Positions 48,849-57,406 of a DNA stretch of 64,000 bases are shown one piece after another (the first letter of the stretch is position 1; every line of letters starts with the position of its first letter). Made by a program: the position numbers and the translations under genes. Origin of the DNA: Bradyrhizobium betae (GTDB taxonomy: Bacteria; Pseudomonadota; Alphaproteobacteria; Rhizobiales; Xanthobacteraceae); contig NZ_CP044543.1 of assembly GCF_008932115.1 (NCBI RefSeq), forward strand, positions 3,602,501-3,666,500, in the 5' to 3' direction. The notes under the pieces were generated by a model. It was given only the letters and a program-made list of their open reading frames with translations. It was not told where the DNA came from and searched no databases.

Positions 48849-49222
48849 ACCGTCCCGGGCATCGCGCGAACCCCAATTCGAAGCATGGACCGACCGGACA
48901 TCCGGACCCGTTAGCGGCGGGTTTTTCAGACCACGCTCCAGCGCTTATGCCCTGAAGCCATTGATTAAAATTCTAACCTCTGGGTCATGTGGTCGCAACC
49001 CGAGCGGGGATCACGAGCCCGTTGGCCCAGTGGCATGGTCAACGAAGACTAAATGGACGCGACTTCAGGCTTTACTTGGGCCTATGGGCCCTAACCGAAC
49101 TGAGATCGCTGATTTGGGCAAAAAAAGGGTTAACGCGGGGTTACTGGGGGCAGCTGAGTAGGGTGGGTTACGCCTACGGCTAACCCACCCTACGTAGCGG
49201 CAAACGACCAAAATCGTCCGAA
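48849..49222. other. 374-bp gap between the transpeptidase gene and accA
   Basis: No gene is seen. It should contain the transpeptidase promoter (minus strand) and the accA 3' end, with the inverted repeat at 49158-49193. A GGGCCTATGGGCCC dyad lies near 49078. No tRNA fold was found. Confidence 0.5.
49158..49193. repeat. Inverted repeat (GTAGGGTGGGTTA type)
   Basis: A perfect 13-bp stem GTAGGGTGGGTTA / TAACCCACCCTAC with a 10-base loop CGCCTACGGC lies 30 bases after the accA stop. It can act as an accA terminator; the word is common as a dispersed repeat in many proteobacteria. Confidence 0.75.
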
Positions 49223-50185
49223 TCAGCCCAGTTTCCGGCCGATATCGAGGAATTTCTGCCGCCGCTGCTTGCGGATGGCGTCGCCGTCGAGGCCGCGGAG
49301 CTCGTCGAAAGCCTTGGCGATGGCGTCGCCCGTGGTTGCGATCATGGCGGCGGGGTCGCGGTGGGCGCCGCCGACCGGCTCCTTCAGGATGCTGTCGATC
49401 ACCCCGAACCGGAGCATGTCCTGGGCGGTGATCTTCATGTTGTTGGCGGCTTCCTGCGCCTTGCTGCCGTCGCGCCAGAGGATCGAGGATGCCGCTTCCG
49501 GCGAGATCACGCTGTAGATCGCGTGCTCCAGCATCAGGACCCTGTTGGCGGTGGTAATGGCGATGGCGCCGCCCGACATGCCTTCGCCGGTGATGATGGC
49601 GATGTTCGGCACGGTCAGCGCCATGCAGGCATCGGTCGAGCGCGCGATCGCCTCGGCCTGGCCGCGCTCCTCCGCCCCGATGCCGGGATAGGCGCCGGCG
49701 GAATCGGCCAGCGACAGCACCGGCAGGCCGAACCGCTCGGCCATCTCCATCAGCCGCACGCATTTGCGATAGCCCTCGGGCCGCGCCATGCCGAAATTAT
49801 GCTTGATGCGGCTCTCGGTGGAATCGCCCTTTTCCTGGCCCATCACGCAGATGGCCTCGCCGCGGAAGCGGCCGAAGCCGGCGACCAGCGCCTCGTCCTC
49901 GCCGAACTTGCGGTCGCCGGCGAGCGGGGTGAATTCGGTGATCAGGCCCTTGATGAAATCGTTGAAATGCGGCCGCTGCGGATGCCGCGCAACCAGCGTC
50001 TTCTGCCACGGCGTCAGGTTCGCATAGAGGTCGGCCAGCGCCTGCGCCGCCTTGTCCTCGATCCGCCCGATCTCCTCGCCGATGTCGCTGCCGGAGGCAG
50101 CCAAAGTGCGCAGTTCGTCGAGCTTGGAATCGAGCTCGGCGACGGGCTTTTCGAAGTCGAGATAGCTGCGCATCTGGTCTGGCAT
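49223..50185 (-). CDS. accA: Acetyl-CoA carboxylase carboxyltransferase subunit alpha
   Basis: A 320-aa AccA. With AccD it transfers the carboxyl from biotin to acetyl-CoA for fatty acid synthesis. It begins YLDFEKPVAELDSKLDELR, with the crotonase-like core SLADSAGAYPGIGAEERGQAEAIA and GEGMSGGAIAI. ATG 50185 gives the normal length; an upstream in-frame extension lacks family similarity. It is followed on the same strand by the transpeptidase gene after an inverted repeat. Confidence 0.96.
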   Translation of the reverse strand: MPDQMRSYLDFEKPVAELDSKLDELRTLAASGSDIGEEIGRIEDKAAQALADLYANLTPWQKTLVARHPQRPHFNDFIKGLITEFTPLAGDRKFGEDEALVAGFGRFRGEAICVMGQEKGDSTESRIKHNFGMARPEGYRKCVRLMEMAERFGLPVLSLADSAGAYPGIGAEERGQAEAIARSTDACMALTVPNIAIITGEGMSGGAIAITTANRVLMLEHAIYSVISPEAASSILWRDGSKAQEAANNMKITAQDMLRFGVIDSILKEPVGGAHRDPAAMIATTGDAIAKAFDELRGLDGDAIRKQRRQKFLDIGRKLG

Positions 50186-50360
50186 CAACTCTATATAGGG
50201 GGACGGGGCGAGAGAGCGAAGCGAGGTTGGGGTCGCGGAAAGAAGTGTAGCGTCTTCAATGAGTTGGCTTGTGGGCTCTGGGGAGCCAGCCAAATCATGC
50301 GTGAGGCCACGGCTCTTTCTGCGGAGATGTGGCCGAAGTCAAGGCGGTTTCGCCCACCCG

Positions 50361-51320
50361 TTACTTCTCCGCCAGCGGGTGCAGGTCGCGCACCAGGCTC
50401 TTCAGCCGCTCCTCGACCACATGGGTGTAGATCTGCGTGGTCGAGATGTCGGTGTGGCCGAGCAGGGTCTGCACGATGCGCAGGTCGGCGCCGTTGTGCA
50501 GGAGATGGCTGGCGAAGGCGTGGCGCAGCACGTGCGGGGACACCAGCCGGGCCTGCAGCCCGGAGGCGACCGCGAGCTCCTTCAAGTCGCGGGCAAAGTG
50601 CTGCCGCGTCAGATGTCCGCTCTCGCCGAACGAGGGGAACAGCCATTTCGAGGCGGCGAGGCTGTCCTTCTTCTTCTCCGTCTTCGCGGCTTCCGTTGCG
50701 CTGAGATAATCCGCCATCGCCTGCCGCGAGGCTTCGTTGAGCGGCACCAGGCGTTCCTTGTCGCCCTTGCCGCGGACCACGATCATGCGGGCGTCGCGCT
50801 TGGCCGCCGTGCGCGGCAGCGCCACCAGTTCGGAGACGCGCAGACCCGTGGCGTAGAGCACCTCGAGCAGGCAATAGAGCCTTAAAGCCCGCAGTCGCTG
50901 CGCCGGCGAGGCCTCCGCCGCCTCGCTCAATTCCTTGGCGCGGCGGAGCATGCGGTCGACATCCGCGATCGACAGCACCTTTGGCAGGCCGCGGCCGCGC
51001 TTGGGGCCGGACAGGATCGCGGCGGGATCCTCGCTGCGAATGCGCTCGTTCAGTAGAAAGCGGTAGAGATGCCGCATCGCCGACAGCCGCCGCGCGACGC
51101 TGGTGGATTTGAAGCCGCGCGTGTCGAGATCGGCGAGATAGTCGCGCAGCGTTTGCGTCTCGGCATCGACAAAGCTGTGGCCGTCGCGGCCGAGAAACTC
51201 GGAGAAATCGGTGAGGTCGCGGCGGTAGGCATCGAGCGTATTGGGCCCCGCGCCCTGTTCCGCCGCGAGCATGTCGAGGAACAGGCCGGTGAGCTTGGCA
51301 TCTGAGGGCTTTGCGCGCAT
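50361..51320 (-). CDS. xerD: Tyrosine recombinase XerD
   Basis: A 319-aa site-specific recombinase that resolves chromosome dimers at dif. SAM-like core-binding domain 5-95; catalytic domain with Arg in YATGLRVSELVAL, Lys in VRGKGDKERLVPL, His-x-x-Arg in SPHVLRHAFASHLL, His in LLGHTDIS and Tyr in TTQIYTHV. Start ATG 51320. A 48-aa membrane protein gene lies just upstream on the same strand. Confidence 0.95.
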   Translation of the reverse strand: MRAKPSDAKLTGLFLDMLAAEQGAGPNTLDAYRRDLTDFSEFLGRDGHSFVDAETQTLRDYLADLDTRGFKSTSVARRLSAMRHLYRFLLNERIRSEDPAAILSGPKRGRGLPKVLSIADVDRMLRRAKELSEAAEASPAQRLRALRLYCLLEVLYATGLRVSELVALPRTAAKRDARMIVVRGKGDKERLVPLNEASRQAMADYLSATEAAKTEKKKDSLAASKWLFPSFGESGHLTRQHFARDLKELAVASGLQARLVSPHVLRHAFASHLLHNGADLRIVQTLLGHTDISTTQIYTHVVEERLKSLVRDLHPLAEK

Positions 51321-51337
51321 GCCCAGGAAGCTAGCCC

Positions 51338-51484
51338 CTATTTCTTGAGAAACTTATCCGGCGGGATCGTCACCGTCATTTCCCGCGACTTCGGGCTGAC
51401 GAAGTTCGCCAGCGCGAAGACCACGCCATAGACGATGCCGGCGATCACGGCGACGACCGTCAGGAAGCGGAACAGGCTGGGCAT
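51338..51484 (-). CDS. Small single-span membrane protein
   Basis: A 48-aa protein read from ATG 51484 to TAG: MPSLFRFLTVVAVIAGIVYG, a hydrophobic helix through about residue 27 (VVFALANFV), then the cytoplasmic or periplasmic tail SPKSREMTVTIPPDKFLKK. It sits 17 bp upstream of xerD and is divergent from aroK. Small proteins of this kind are conserved at this place in Rhizobiales (recollection). Function is unknown. Confidence 0.72.
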   Translation of the reverse strand: MPSLFRFLTVVAVIAGIVYGVVFALANFVSPKSREMTVTIPPDKFLKK

Positions 51485-51666
51485 CGTGCAGGGTCTCGGT
51501 AAGGCTCTTGGTAAGGTTCTTGGCGGGCAAATAAACCAATGAAATCATCCAACATGTTCGCCGTTTCGTGGCAAGAGTCCTCTGGCGAGGCCCCCTGCGG
51601 GGTCGTATAGGTGGCGAAAGGATGCCGCCTTTGGCGGCAGGTTGAGCGAGATCCAGAGCGAGTTTC

Positions 51667-52290
51667 ATGTCCGACGCCGCGTTGCCGATCCAAGCTGCGC
51701 CTGAGGCCGACATCCTGTCGGCGCTCGGGTCGCGCTCGATCGTGCTGGTCGGCATGATGGGGGTGGGAAAATCCACCATCGGCCGCCGCCTGGCTCTCAG
51801 GCTCAAGCTGCCTTTCGTCGATGCCGACACCGAGATCGAGGCGGCGGCCGGCATGACCATACCTGAAATCTTCGAGCGTCATGGCGAGCCGCATTTCCGC
51901 GACGGCGAGGCCCGGGTGATCGCGCGCCTGCTCGACGGCGGGCCGATCGTGCTGGCGACCGGCGGCGGTGCCTTCATGCGCGAGGAGACGCGCAGCCGCA
52001 TCGCGGCGAAGGCGATCTCGGTCTGGCTCAAGGCCGATCACGACGTCATCATGCGCCGCGTGCGCCGCCGCGCCGACCGTCCGCTGCTTCAAACCGCCGA
52101 TCCCGAAGGAACCGTCACGCGCCTGCTCACCGAGCGCGAACCGGTCTATGGCAAGGCCGACCTCACCATCGCCTCGCGCGACGTGCCGCACGACAAGATC
52201 GTCGAGGAGTGCATCGAGACGCTGCGCGCCCATCTGTGCGGCGAGCAGGCCGCCCAACCACCTGCCGACGTCGCGAGTGCCGTACGATGA
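51667..52290 (+). CDS. aroK: Shikimate kinase
   Basis: A 207-aa AroK. It phosphorylates shikimate in the aromatic amino acid pathway. The Walker A is GMMGVGKSTIGRRLA, the DxD motif VDADTEIE, shikimate-binding FRDGEARVIARL and GGGAFM, and adenine-loop RRRADRPLL. It has about 25 extra N-terminal residues relative to short AroKs. Its stop overlaps the aroB start by 4 bp (ATGA), so the two are translationally coupled. Confidence 0.96.
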   Translation: MSDAALPIQAAPEADILSALGSRSIVLVGMMGVGKSTIGRRLALRLKLPFVDADTEIEAAAGMTIPEIFERHGEPHFRDGEARVIARLLDGGPIVLATGGGAFMREETRSRIAAKAISVWLKADHDVIMRRVRRRADRPLLQTADPEGTVTRLLTEREPVYGKADLTIASRDVPHDKIVEECIETLRAHLCGEQAAQPPADVASAVR

Positions 52291-53435
52291 CCGCCCCCTT
52301 GAAACATTCCACCCCTGTCAACGTCGACGTCGCCCTCGGCGACCGCGCCTATGACATCGTCATCGGCCGCGGCGTGCTGTCGTCGCTCGGCGAACGGGTC
52401 GCCGCGTTGCGACCCGGCGTGCGCACTGCGATCGTCACGGATCGCACCGTCGCCAAGCATTGGCTGGAGCCGACCGAAGCCTCGCTCGCAGCGAGCGGCA
52501 TCCCGACCTCGCGCATCGTCGTCGAGGAAGGCGAGATCTCCAAGACCTATGCCGGCCTGGAAAAGGTCAGCGAGGCCCTGATCGCCGCCAGGATCGAGCG
52601 CAACGATCTCGTCATCGCGCTCGGCGGCGGCGTGGTCGGCGATCTCGCCGGCTTTGCGGCGGCGATCCTGCGCCGCGGCGTCGATTTCGTGCAGGTGCCG
52701 ACCTCGCTGCTGGCGCAGGTCGATTCCTCCGTCGGCGGCAAGACCGGCATCAACTCGCCGCAGGGCAAGAATCTGCTCGGTGCCTTCCACCAGCCGATGC
52801 TGGTCATCGCCGACACGGCCGTGCTCGACACGCTGTCGCCGCGACAGTTCCGTGCGGGCTACGCCGAGGTCGCCAAATACGGCGTGCTTGGCGATGAGGC
52901 CTTCTTCAGCTGGCTGGAGAAGAACCATTCCGACATCTTCAAGGGCGGTCCGGGCCGCGAGCATGCGATCGCGACCTCCTGCCGCGCCAAGGCCGGGGTG
53001 GTCTCGCGCGACGAGCGCGAAACTGGCGAGCGCGCGCTGCTCAATCTCGGTCACACTTTCGGTCACGCGCTGGAGGCCGCGACCGGCTTCTCCGATCGTC
53101 TGTTCCACGGCGAGGGCGTTTCGATCGGCATGACGCTGGCGGCGCAGTTCTCGGCCAGGCTCGGCATGATGGGCGAAGCCGATGCGGCGCGCGTCGAGCG
53201 GCACCTCGTTGAAGCCGGCCTGCCGACGCGCCTGCAGGACATCGCCGGCTTCACGCAGGAAGGGCTCGCCGATGCCGACGCGCTGATGGCGTTGATGGCA
53301 CAGGACAAGAAGGTCAAGCGCGGCAAGCTCACCTTCATCCTGCTGGAGGCCGTGGGCCGCGCCGTCATCGCCAAGGATGTCGAGCCGGCGCCGGTGCGCG
53401 ATTTCCTGCAGGAGAAGCTTGCGCAAAAGGCGTGA
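52287..53435 (+). CDS. aroB: 3-dehydroquinate synthase
   Basis: A 382-aa AroB. It closes DAHP to 3-dehydroquinate using NAD and a divalent metal. NAD-binding GGGVVGDLAGFAAA, the substrate motif VDSSVGGKTGINSPQGKN, metal ligands Glu in AGYAEVAKYGV and His in LLNLGHTFGHALE and FHGEGVSIGM. ATG 52287 overlaps the aroK stop. A repeat and a CorC-type gene follow. Confidence 0.96.
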   Translation: MTAPLKHSTPVNVDVALGDRAYDIVIGRGVLSSLGERVAALRPGVRTAIVTDRTVAKHWLEPTEASLAASGIPTSRIVVEEGEISKTYAGLEKVSEALIAARIERNDLVIALGGGVVGDLAGFAAAILRRGVDFVQVPTSLLAQVDSSVGGKTGINSPQGKNLLGAFHQPMLVIADTAVLDTLSPRQFRAGYAEVAKYGVLGDEAFFSWLEKNHSDIFKGGPGREHAIATSCRAKAGVVSRDERETGERALLNLGHTFGHALEAATGFSDRLFHGEGVSIGMTLAAQFSARLGMMGEADAARVERHLVEAGLPTRLQDIAGFTQEGLADADALMALMAQDKKVKRGKLTFILLEAVGRAVIAKDVEPAPVRDFLQEKLAQKA

Positions 53436-53459
53436 CGCGCGGCTGAACTGAATTTCGCC

Positions 53460-53510
53460 AAAGCGTTTTCGAGCGAAGTGGGTACCGGTTCGCGCCAGGA
53501 AAACGCGTCA
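53460..53510. repeat. Rhizobial intergenic repeat (AAAGCGTTTTCGAGCGAAG type)
   Basis: AAAGCGTTTTC at the left end and GGAAAACGCGT at the right end flank GAGCGAAGTGGGTACCGGTT, a dyad repeated widely in Rhizobiales genomes (recollection). It lies 20 bases before the CorC-type gene and may supply leader sequence. Confidence 0.6.
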
Positions 53511-53529
53511 AGAGTAACTAGAGTGGTGC

Positions 53530-54834
53530 ATGGACTGGCTCGGCTTCACCATCGTCATCATCTGCCTGCTGGTCTCGGGCTTCTTCGCCGCGAGCGAGAC
53601 CGCGCTGACCGGCGCCTCGCGCGCCAGCATGTTGCGGCTCTCCAAGCAGGGCAACCGCGATGCCGACGTGGTCTCGCAGCTGCTCGACATGCGCGAACGC
53701 CTGATCGGCGCGCTGCTGCTCGGCAACAACATCGCCAATATCAGCGCGTCCGCGCTTGCGACCTCCATCTTCACGGCCTGGTTCGGCGATGTCGGCGTGC
53801 TCTATGCGACCGGGTTGATGACCGCCCTGGTCGTGATCTTCGCGGAAGTGCTGCCCAAGACCATCGCCATCAACGCGCCGGACCGCATGGCGCTCGCGGT
53901 CGCACGTCCGATGCGGCTGACGATGTACGTGCTGGGTCCGCTGCTCAAGATCGTCGAAGTCATCGTGCGCGTGCTGATGCGGCTGTTCGGCCTTGCCGGC
54001 GAGCATCAGGCGATCCTGTCGCCGACCGAACGCCTGCGCGGCGCGGTCGATCTGCTGCATCACGAGGGCAAGGTCGAGAAGCAGGACCGCGACATGCTCG
54101 GCGGCCTGCTGGACCTGCGCGAGCTCCAGGTCTCCGACGTCATGATCCATCGCACCGAGATGATGATGATCAACGCCGATCTGCCGGCGGAGGAGCTGGT
54201 GCGCGAGGTGCTGGCGACCGAATACACCCGCATCCCGCTCTGGCGCGAGAAGCCGGAAAACATCATCGGCGTGCTCCACGCCAAGGATCTCTTGCGCGCG
54301 ATCCGCGCCTCCGACGGCGACACCTCGCGCATCGACGTCTCCACCATCGCGCTGCCGCCCTGGTTCGTGCCGGAGATGCGCCCGGTGTCCGAGCAGTTGA
54401 AGGCGTTCCGCCGCCGCAAAACCCATTTCGCGCTCGTCGTCGACGAGTACGGCGAAGTTGAAGGTCTGGTGACGCTGGAAGACATTCTGGAAGAGATCGT
54501 CGGCGATATCTCCGACGAGCACGATGTCGTCGTTGCCGGCGTGCGCGCCCAGCCGGATGGCTCGGTCGTGGTCGACGGCTCGGTGCCGATCCGCGATCTC
54601 AATCGTGCCATGGACTGGCACCTGCCCGACGAAGAGGCAACCACGGTCGCCGGCCTCGTCATTCACGAGGCGCGCTCGATCCCCGATCGCGGCCAGAGTT
54701 TCACCTTCCACGGCTTCCGCTTCCGCGTCCTCCGCCGCGAACGCAACCGCATCACCGCGCTCCGTATTTCACCGGTGCCGCGCGAGGCGGAGACGGAAGG
54801 GGCCAGGCCGAAGCGGGCCGGGACGTCGTTTTAG
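53530..54834 (+). CDS. HlyC/CorC-family membrane protein (CNNM, CBS, CorC_HlyC)
   Basis: A 434-aa inner-membrane protein. The DUF21/CNNM transmembrane domain (1-190, GFFAASETALTGASRASML) is followed by paired CBS domains (about 205-335; VMIHRTEMMMIN, HFALVVDEYGEVEGLVTLEDILEEI) and a CorC_HlyC domain (350-425). Related proteins are magnesium or cobalt efflux regulators and CorB-type Mg transporters. No metal-responsive element is visible. It lies between aroB and bolA. Confidence 0.92.
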   Translation: MDWLGFTIVIICLLVSGFFAASETALTGASRASMLRLSKQGNRDADVVSQLLDMRERLIGALLLGNNIANISASALATSIFTAWFGDVGVLYATGLMTALVVIFAEVLPKTIAINAPDRMALAVARPMRLTMYVLGPLLKIVEVIVRVLMRLFGLAGEHQAILSPTERLRGAVDLLHHEGKVEKQDRDMLGGLLDLRELQVSDVMIHRTEMMMINADLPAEELVREVLATEYTRIPLWREKPENIIGVLHAKDLLRAIRASDGDTSRIDVSTIALPPWFVPEMRPVSEQLKAFRRRKTHFALVVDEYGEVEGLVTLEDILEEIVGDISDEHDVVVAGVRAQPDGSVVVDGSVPIRDLNRAMDWHLPDEEATTVAGLVIHEARSIPDRGQSFTFHGFRFRVLRRERNRITALRISPVPREAETEGARPKRAGTSF

Positions 54835-54846
54835 CCGCCTGAACAG

Positions 54847-54953
54847 GTGTCGTCGCCCGCGCAGGCGGGCGATCCAGTACGCCGCAGCCGCTCGGCTCTA
54901 GCCGCGCTGTCACGGAGTACTGGATGCCCCGCCTTCGCGGGGCATGACAGCGG
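54847..54953. repeat. Long palindromic repeat, family B copy 3
   Basis: GTGTCGTCGCCCGCGCAGGCGGGCGATCCAGTACGCC..., then AGTACTGGATGCCCCGCC...GGGGCATGACAGCGG. Its right end touches the bolA stop codon directly (TTA at 54954). Same word order as the copies at 43744 and 45036; the two stems have diverged in sequence but kept pairing. Confidence 0.8.
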
Positions 54954-55223
54954 TTAGCCTTCCCCCGGCGCTTGCGCATGGATCGCGAGCGCGTGCACGC
55001 TGCCGGAGAGTTCCGCGGCCAGCGCCGAATTTATCATGCGGTGGCGATCGACCCGGCTCTTCCCTTTGAAGGCTCCAGACACGATATAAACGCGAAAGTG
55101 CGTCTCGCCGCTCGGCCGATGGCCGGCATGGCCCTCATGCAAATGTGACTCGTCGACGACCTCGATGCTTTCCGGGGTGAAAGCTTCCCGCAACTTGTTG
55201 CTGATAGTGTCTTTCATAACCAT
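54954..55223 (-). CDS. bolA: BolA family protein
   Basis: An 89-aa BolA. The class II KH-like fold holds the conserved His in SHLHEGHAGHRPSGETHFRVYIVSG and the helix-turn region VDRHRMINSALAAEL with C-terminal HALAIHA. BolA proteins act with monothiol glutaredoxins in Fe-S cluster handling. ATG 55223 follows AGGAG; an in-frame ATG lies at 55217. Divergent from a J-domain protein gene across 137 bp. Confidence 0.93.
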   Translation of the reverse strand: MVMKDTISNKLREAFTPESIEVVDESHLHEGHAGHRPSGETHFRVYIVSGAFKGKSRVDRHRMINSALAAELSGSVHALAIHAQAPGEG

Positions 55224-55360
55224 GCGTGCCTCTCCTACGCGTCTCGGTGCCCCGTCAATGCCTGCTCGACGACGCCAAAGTGAAAGCTTTGGCTATGGGG
55301 TGGTCGCTAATTGCAATGTCAAGACTTGAAGGTTTTGGCATTGCGTAGTCAAAGTCAGCC

Positions 55361-55996
55361 ATGCCGATCGATTCATCAAAGTTCTTCGACTCCATCCGCG
55401 TCAAGCCGAAAGGCAAGCAGGCGGAGGTGAAGCCGCGCGACACCGTGGTCAATTGCGAATGGACCGGGTGTCAGAACAAGGGCGCCCATCGCGCGCCCAA
55501 GGGCCGCGAGAATTCGCGCGAGTACTGGCATTTCTGCCTGAACCACGTGCGCGAGTACAACCAGAACTACAATTTCTTCTCCGGCATGAATGCCGACGCC
55601 GTTGCGCGCTACCAGAAGGACGCGCTGACCGGCCACCGTCCGACCTGGAAGATGGGCGCCAATGGCGGCGTCAAGAAGGGCGCCGAAGCCGAGATCGACG
55701 GCGCCTTCGATCCGTTCAGCATGTTCCAGGAGCTCAACGGCCGCTCCGGGTGGCGCGCCGGCCCGCAGGCCGCGCCCAAGGCCGAGACGCGAAAGATCAT
55801 GAACGCCGAGCGCAAGGCGCTCCAGGTCATGGGCCTCGGCCCCAGCGCCACGCTCGCCGACGTCAAGAGCAAGTACAAGGCGCTGGTGAAGCAGCACCAC
55901 CCCGACGCCAATGGCGGCGACCGCTCCACCGAAGACCGCCTGATCGAGATCATCAAGGCCTATAATTATCTGAAGACGGTGGTGCGGGAGGCCTAG
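55361..55996 (+). CDS. J-domain (DnaJ-like) protein
   Basis: A 211-aa protein with a C-terminal J domain (about 140-208) that ends a longer N-terminal part. The HPD motif is in VKQHHPDANGGDRSTEDR, which binds and stimulates Hsp70 (DnaK). The N-terminal region has a Cys pair in VVNCEWTGCQNKGAHRAP and the conserved YWHFCLNHVREYNQNYNFF segment. The group is conserved in Rhizobiales; its clients are unknown. Divergent from bolA. Confidence 0.9.
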   Translation: MPIDSSKFFDSIRVKPKGKQAEVKPRDTVVNCEWTGCQNKGAHRAPKGRENSREYWHFCLNHVREYNQNYNFFSGMNADAVARYQKDALTGHRPTWKMGANGGVKKGAEAEIDGAFDPFSMFQELNGRSGWRAGPQAAPKAETRKIMNAERKALQVMGLGPSATLADVKSKYKALVKQHHPDANGGDRSTEDRLIEIIKAYNYLKTVVREA

Positions 55997-56028
55997 GGCC
56001 TCTTGCCGCAACCAGCGCTGCACCCTGG

Positions 56029-56186
56029 GTGTCGTCCCGGACAAGCGAAGCGCAGATCCGGGATCCATAACCACAGGGTTGGGTTTGGCGAAGACTCGCA
56101 GTGAAAAGTCATCGCGCGGTACAAGCACCGCCTCTCATCGATAAATCACGCGGTATGGGTCCCGGCCTTCGCCGGGACGACAGCGG
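56029..56186. repeat. Long palindromic repeat, family A copy 2
   Basis: Left arm TGTCGTCCCGGACAAGCG...CGCAGATCCGGGATCCATAACC, right arm TATGGGTCCCGGCCTTCGCCGGGACGACAGCGG. Shares long words with 10463-10634 and 60754-60913. Lies between the convergent J-domain and citrate synthase genes. Confidence 0.8.
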
Positions 56187-56231
56187 AACGGATAGCTCCG
56201 TCGCCGCGCCTCACTGTGCATCCGTGATTCC

Positions 56232-57326
56232 TCACCCCTCCGGCATCGCTCCCACATACGACGAGCTCGGCCGGATCAATCGTCCCGTCCGCTGCTGCTC
56301 GCGTGCATGCGCGGTCCACCCTGCTGCGCGCGCCACCGCGAAGATCGGCGTGAAGGCCTGCCTTGGAATGGCCAGCGCATCGAGCAGGATCGCGGTGAAG
56401 AACTCCACATTGGTCTCCAGCGGCCGCTCCGGATTCTTCTTCCGCAAGGCGCTGCGGATATAGGCCTCGACCTCGCCGGCAAACGGCAGGTCGGCTCCAT
56501 CAGAGGCGAGCGCCTCGATCGCGGTCTTGAGCACATCCGCGCGCGGATCGCGCACGCGGTAGACGCGATGGCCAAAGCCCATTAACCGCTCGCCGCGTGC
56601 CAGCGCCGCATCAACCCAGGGCTGGATACGCTCGCGCGAGCCGATGGCATCGAGCATTTCCAGCACCGGCTCCGGCGCGCCGCCATGCAGCGGACCCGTC
56701 AGCGCGCAATAACCTGCGGTCACGGCGGCGAACAGATCGGCCTGCGTCGAGGCTACCACGCGCGCGGTGAAGGTCGAGGCGTTCATGCCGTGGTCGCTGG
56801 CGGTGACGAGATAGGCGTCGAGTGCGGTCACCTCGCGCGTTTCAGGCACGCGCCCATGCAGCATCCGGAGCGTATCGGCGGCATGGCTCGCGCTCGGATC
56901 GGGCGCGACCGGATCGAGACCCCTGGTGCGGCGGACCAGCGCGCCCGCGATCACCGGAAACGCGCCGACGATGGTTGCTTCATGCTCCAGCCCGTGCTCG
57001 GCGCGAAGTCCGGCGACGGCTGCACGAAACCCGTCGACGATGCCCATGCTGGCGGTCGCCGCCAGCAGCTCCGGCAGGCGTGCGAAGGCGCGCGCGCGAG
57101 CTGCGCCCAGGCTGGCCCGCACATCGGCTTCGCTGAGATTGGTTTTGCTGGCGCCGTTCCAGAGCCGGGCAGTGACGCCCTCGAAGCTCGATGTGGCGGC
57201 GAGGCGTCCGACATGCTCGCCGGCGATGATCAGCTCGCCGCGCTCGCCATCGACATTGCTGAGCACGGTCTCGGCCGCGGAAATGCCGTCCAGCCCGGTC
57301 TGGCTTTTGGTGAGGTGGATGTTCAT
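56232..57326 (-). CDS. Citrate/methylcitrate synthase family protein
   Basis: A 364-aa citrate synthase-fold enzyme. The oxaloacetate His lies in GPLHGGAPEPVLEML, the second His in GFGHRVYRVRDPRAD, and the segment GWTAHAREQ closes the site. The third catalytic position, normally Asp in NVDF, is Glu in TNVEFFTAILLDAL. It starts at ATG 57326 (an in-frame upstream extension is unsupported). It is divergent from the HTH-fused citrate synthase at 57407, a paralogue of low identity. Substrate (acetyl- or propionyl-CoA) unresolved. Confidence 0.9.
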   Translation of the reverse strand: MNIHLTKSQTGLDGISAAETVLSNVDGERGELIIAGEHVGRLAATSSFEGVTARLWNGASKTNLSEADVRASLGAARARAFARLPELLAATASMGIVDGFRAAVAGLRAEHGLEHEATIVGAFPVIAGALVRRTRGLDPVAPDPSASHAADTLRMLHGRVPETREVTALDAYLVTASDHGMNASTFTARVVASTQADLFAAVTAGYCALTGPLHGGAPEPVLEMLDAIGSRERIQPWVDAALARGERLMGFGHRVYRVRDPRADVLKTAIEALASDGADLPFAGEVEAYIRSALRKKNPERPLETNVEFFTAILLDALAIPRQAFTPIFAVARAAGWTAHAREQQRTGRLIRPSSSYVGAMPEG

Positions 57327-57375
57327 GGCCCAAATCTCCTTTGCACTGCACCAAGGAAAATTCGAGTCTCTCGAC

Positions 57376-57406
57376 AGATTGATCAATCTTGATTACATAA
57401 ATCAAT
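57376..57406. promoter_or_regulatory. TTGAT-rich operator in the citrate synthase pair
   Basis: A perfect 14-bp palindrome AGATTGATCAATCT (57376-57389) is followed at once by TTGATT (57389-57394) and AATCAAT (57400-57406), an inverted pair with a 5-base spacer. The array abuts the ATG at 57407 and lies in the 80-bp divergent spacer. It is the only strong dyad there, so it probably binds the HTH-fused enzyme. No SD is visible before 57407, so leaderless translation is possible. Confidence 0.6.

Noticed and set aside
50361..51320. XerD-like gene as a phage or island integrase
   Set aside because: Length, motif set and chromosomal neighbours (accA, aroK, aroB) fit the housekeeping recombinase; no attachment site repeats or phage genes are nearby.
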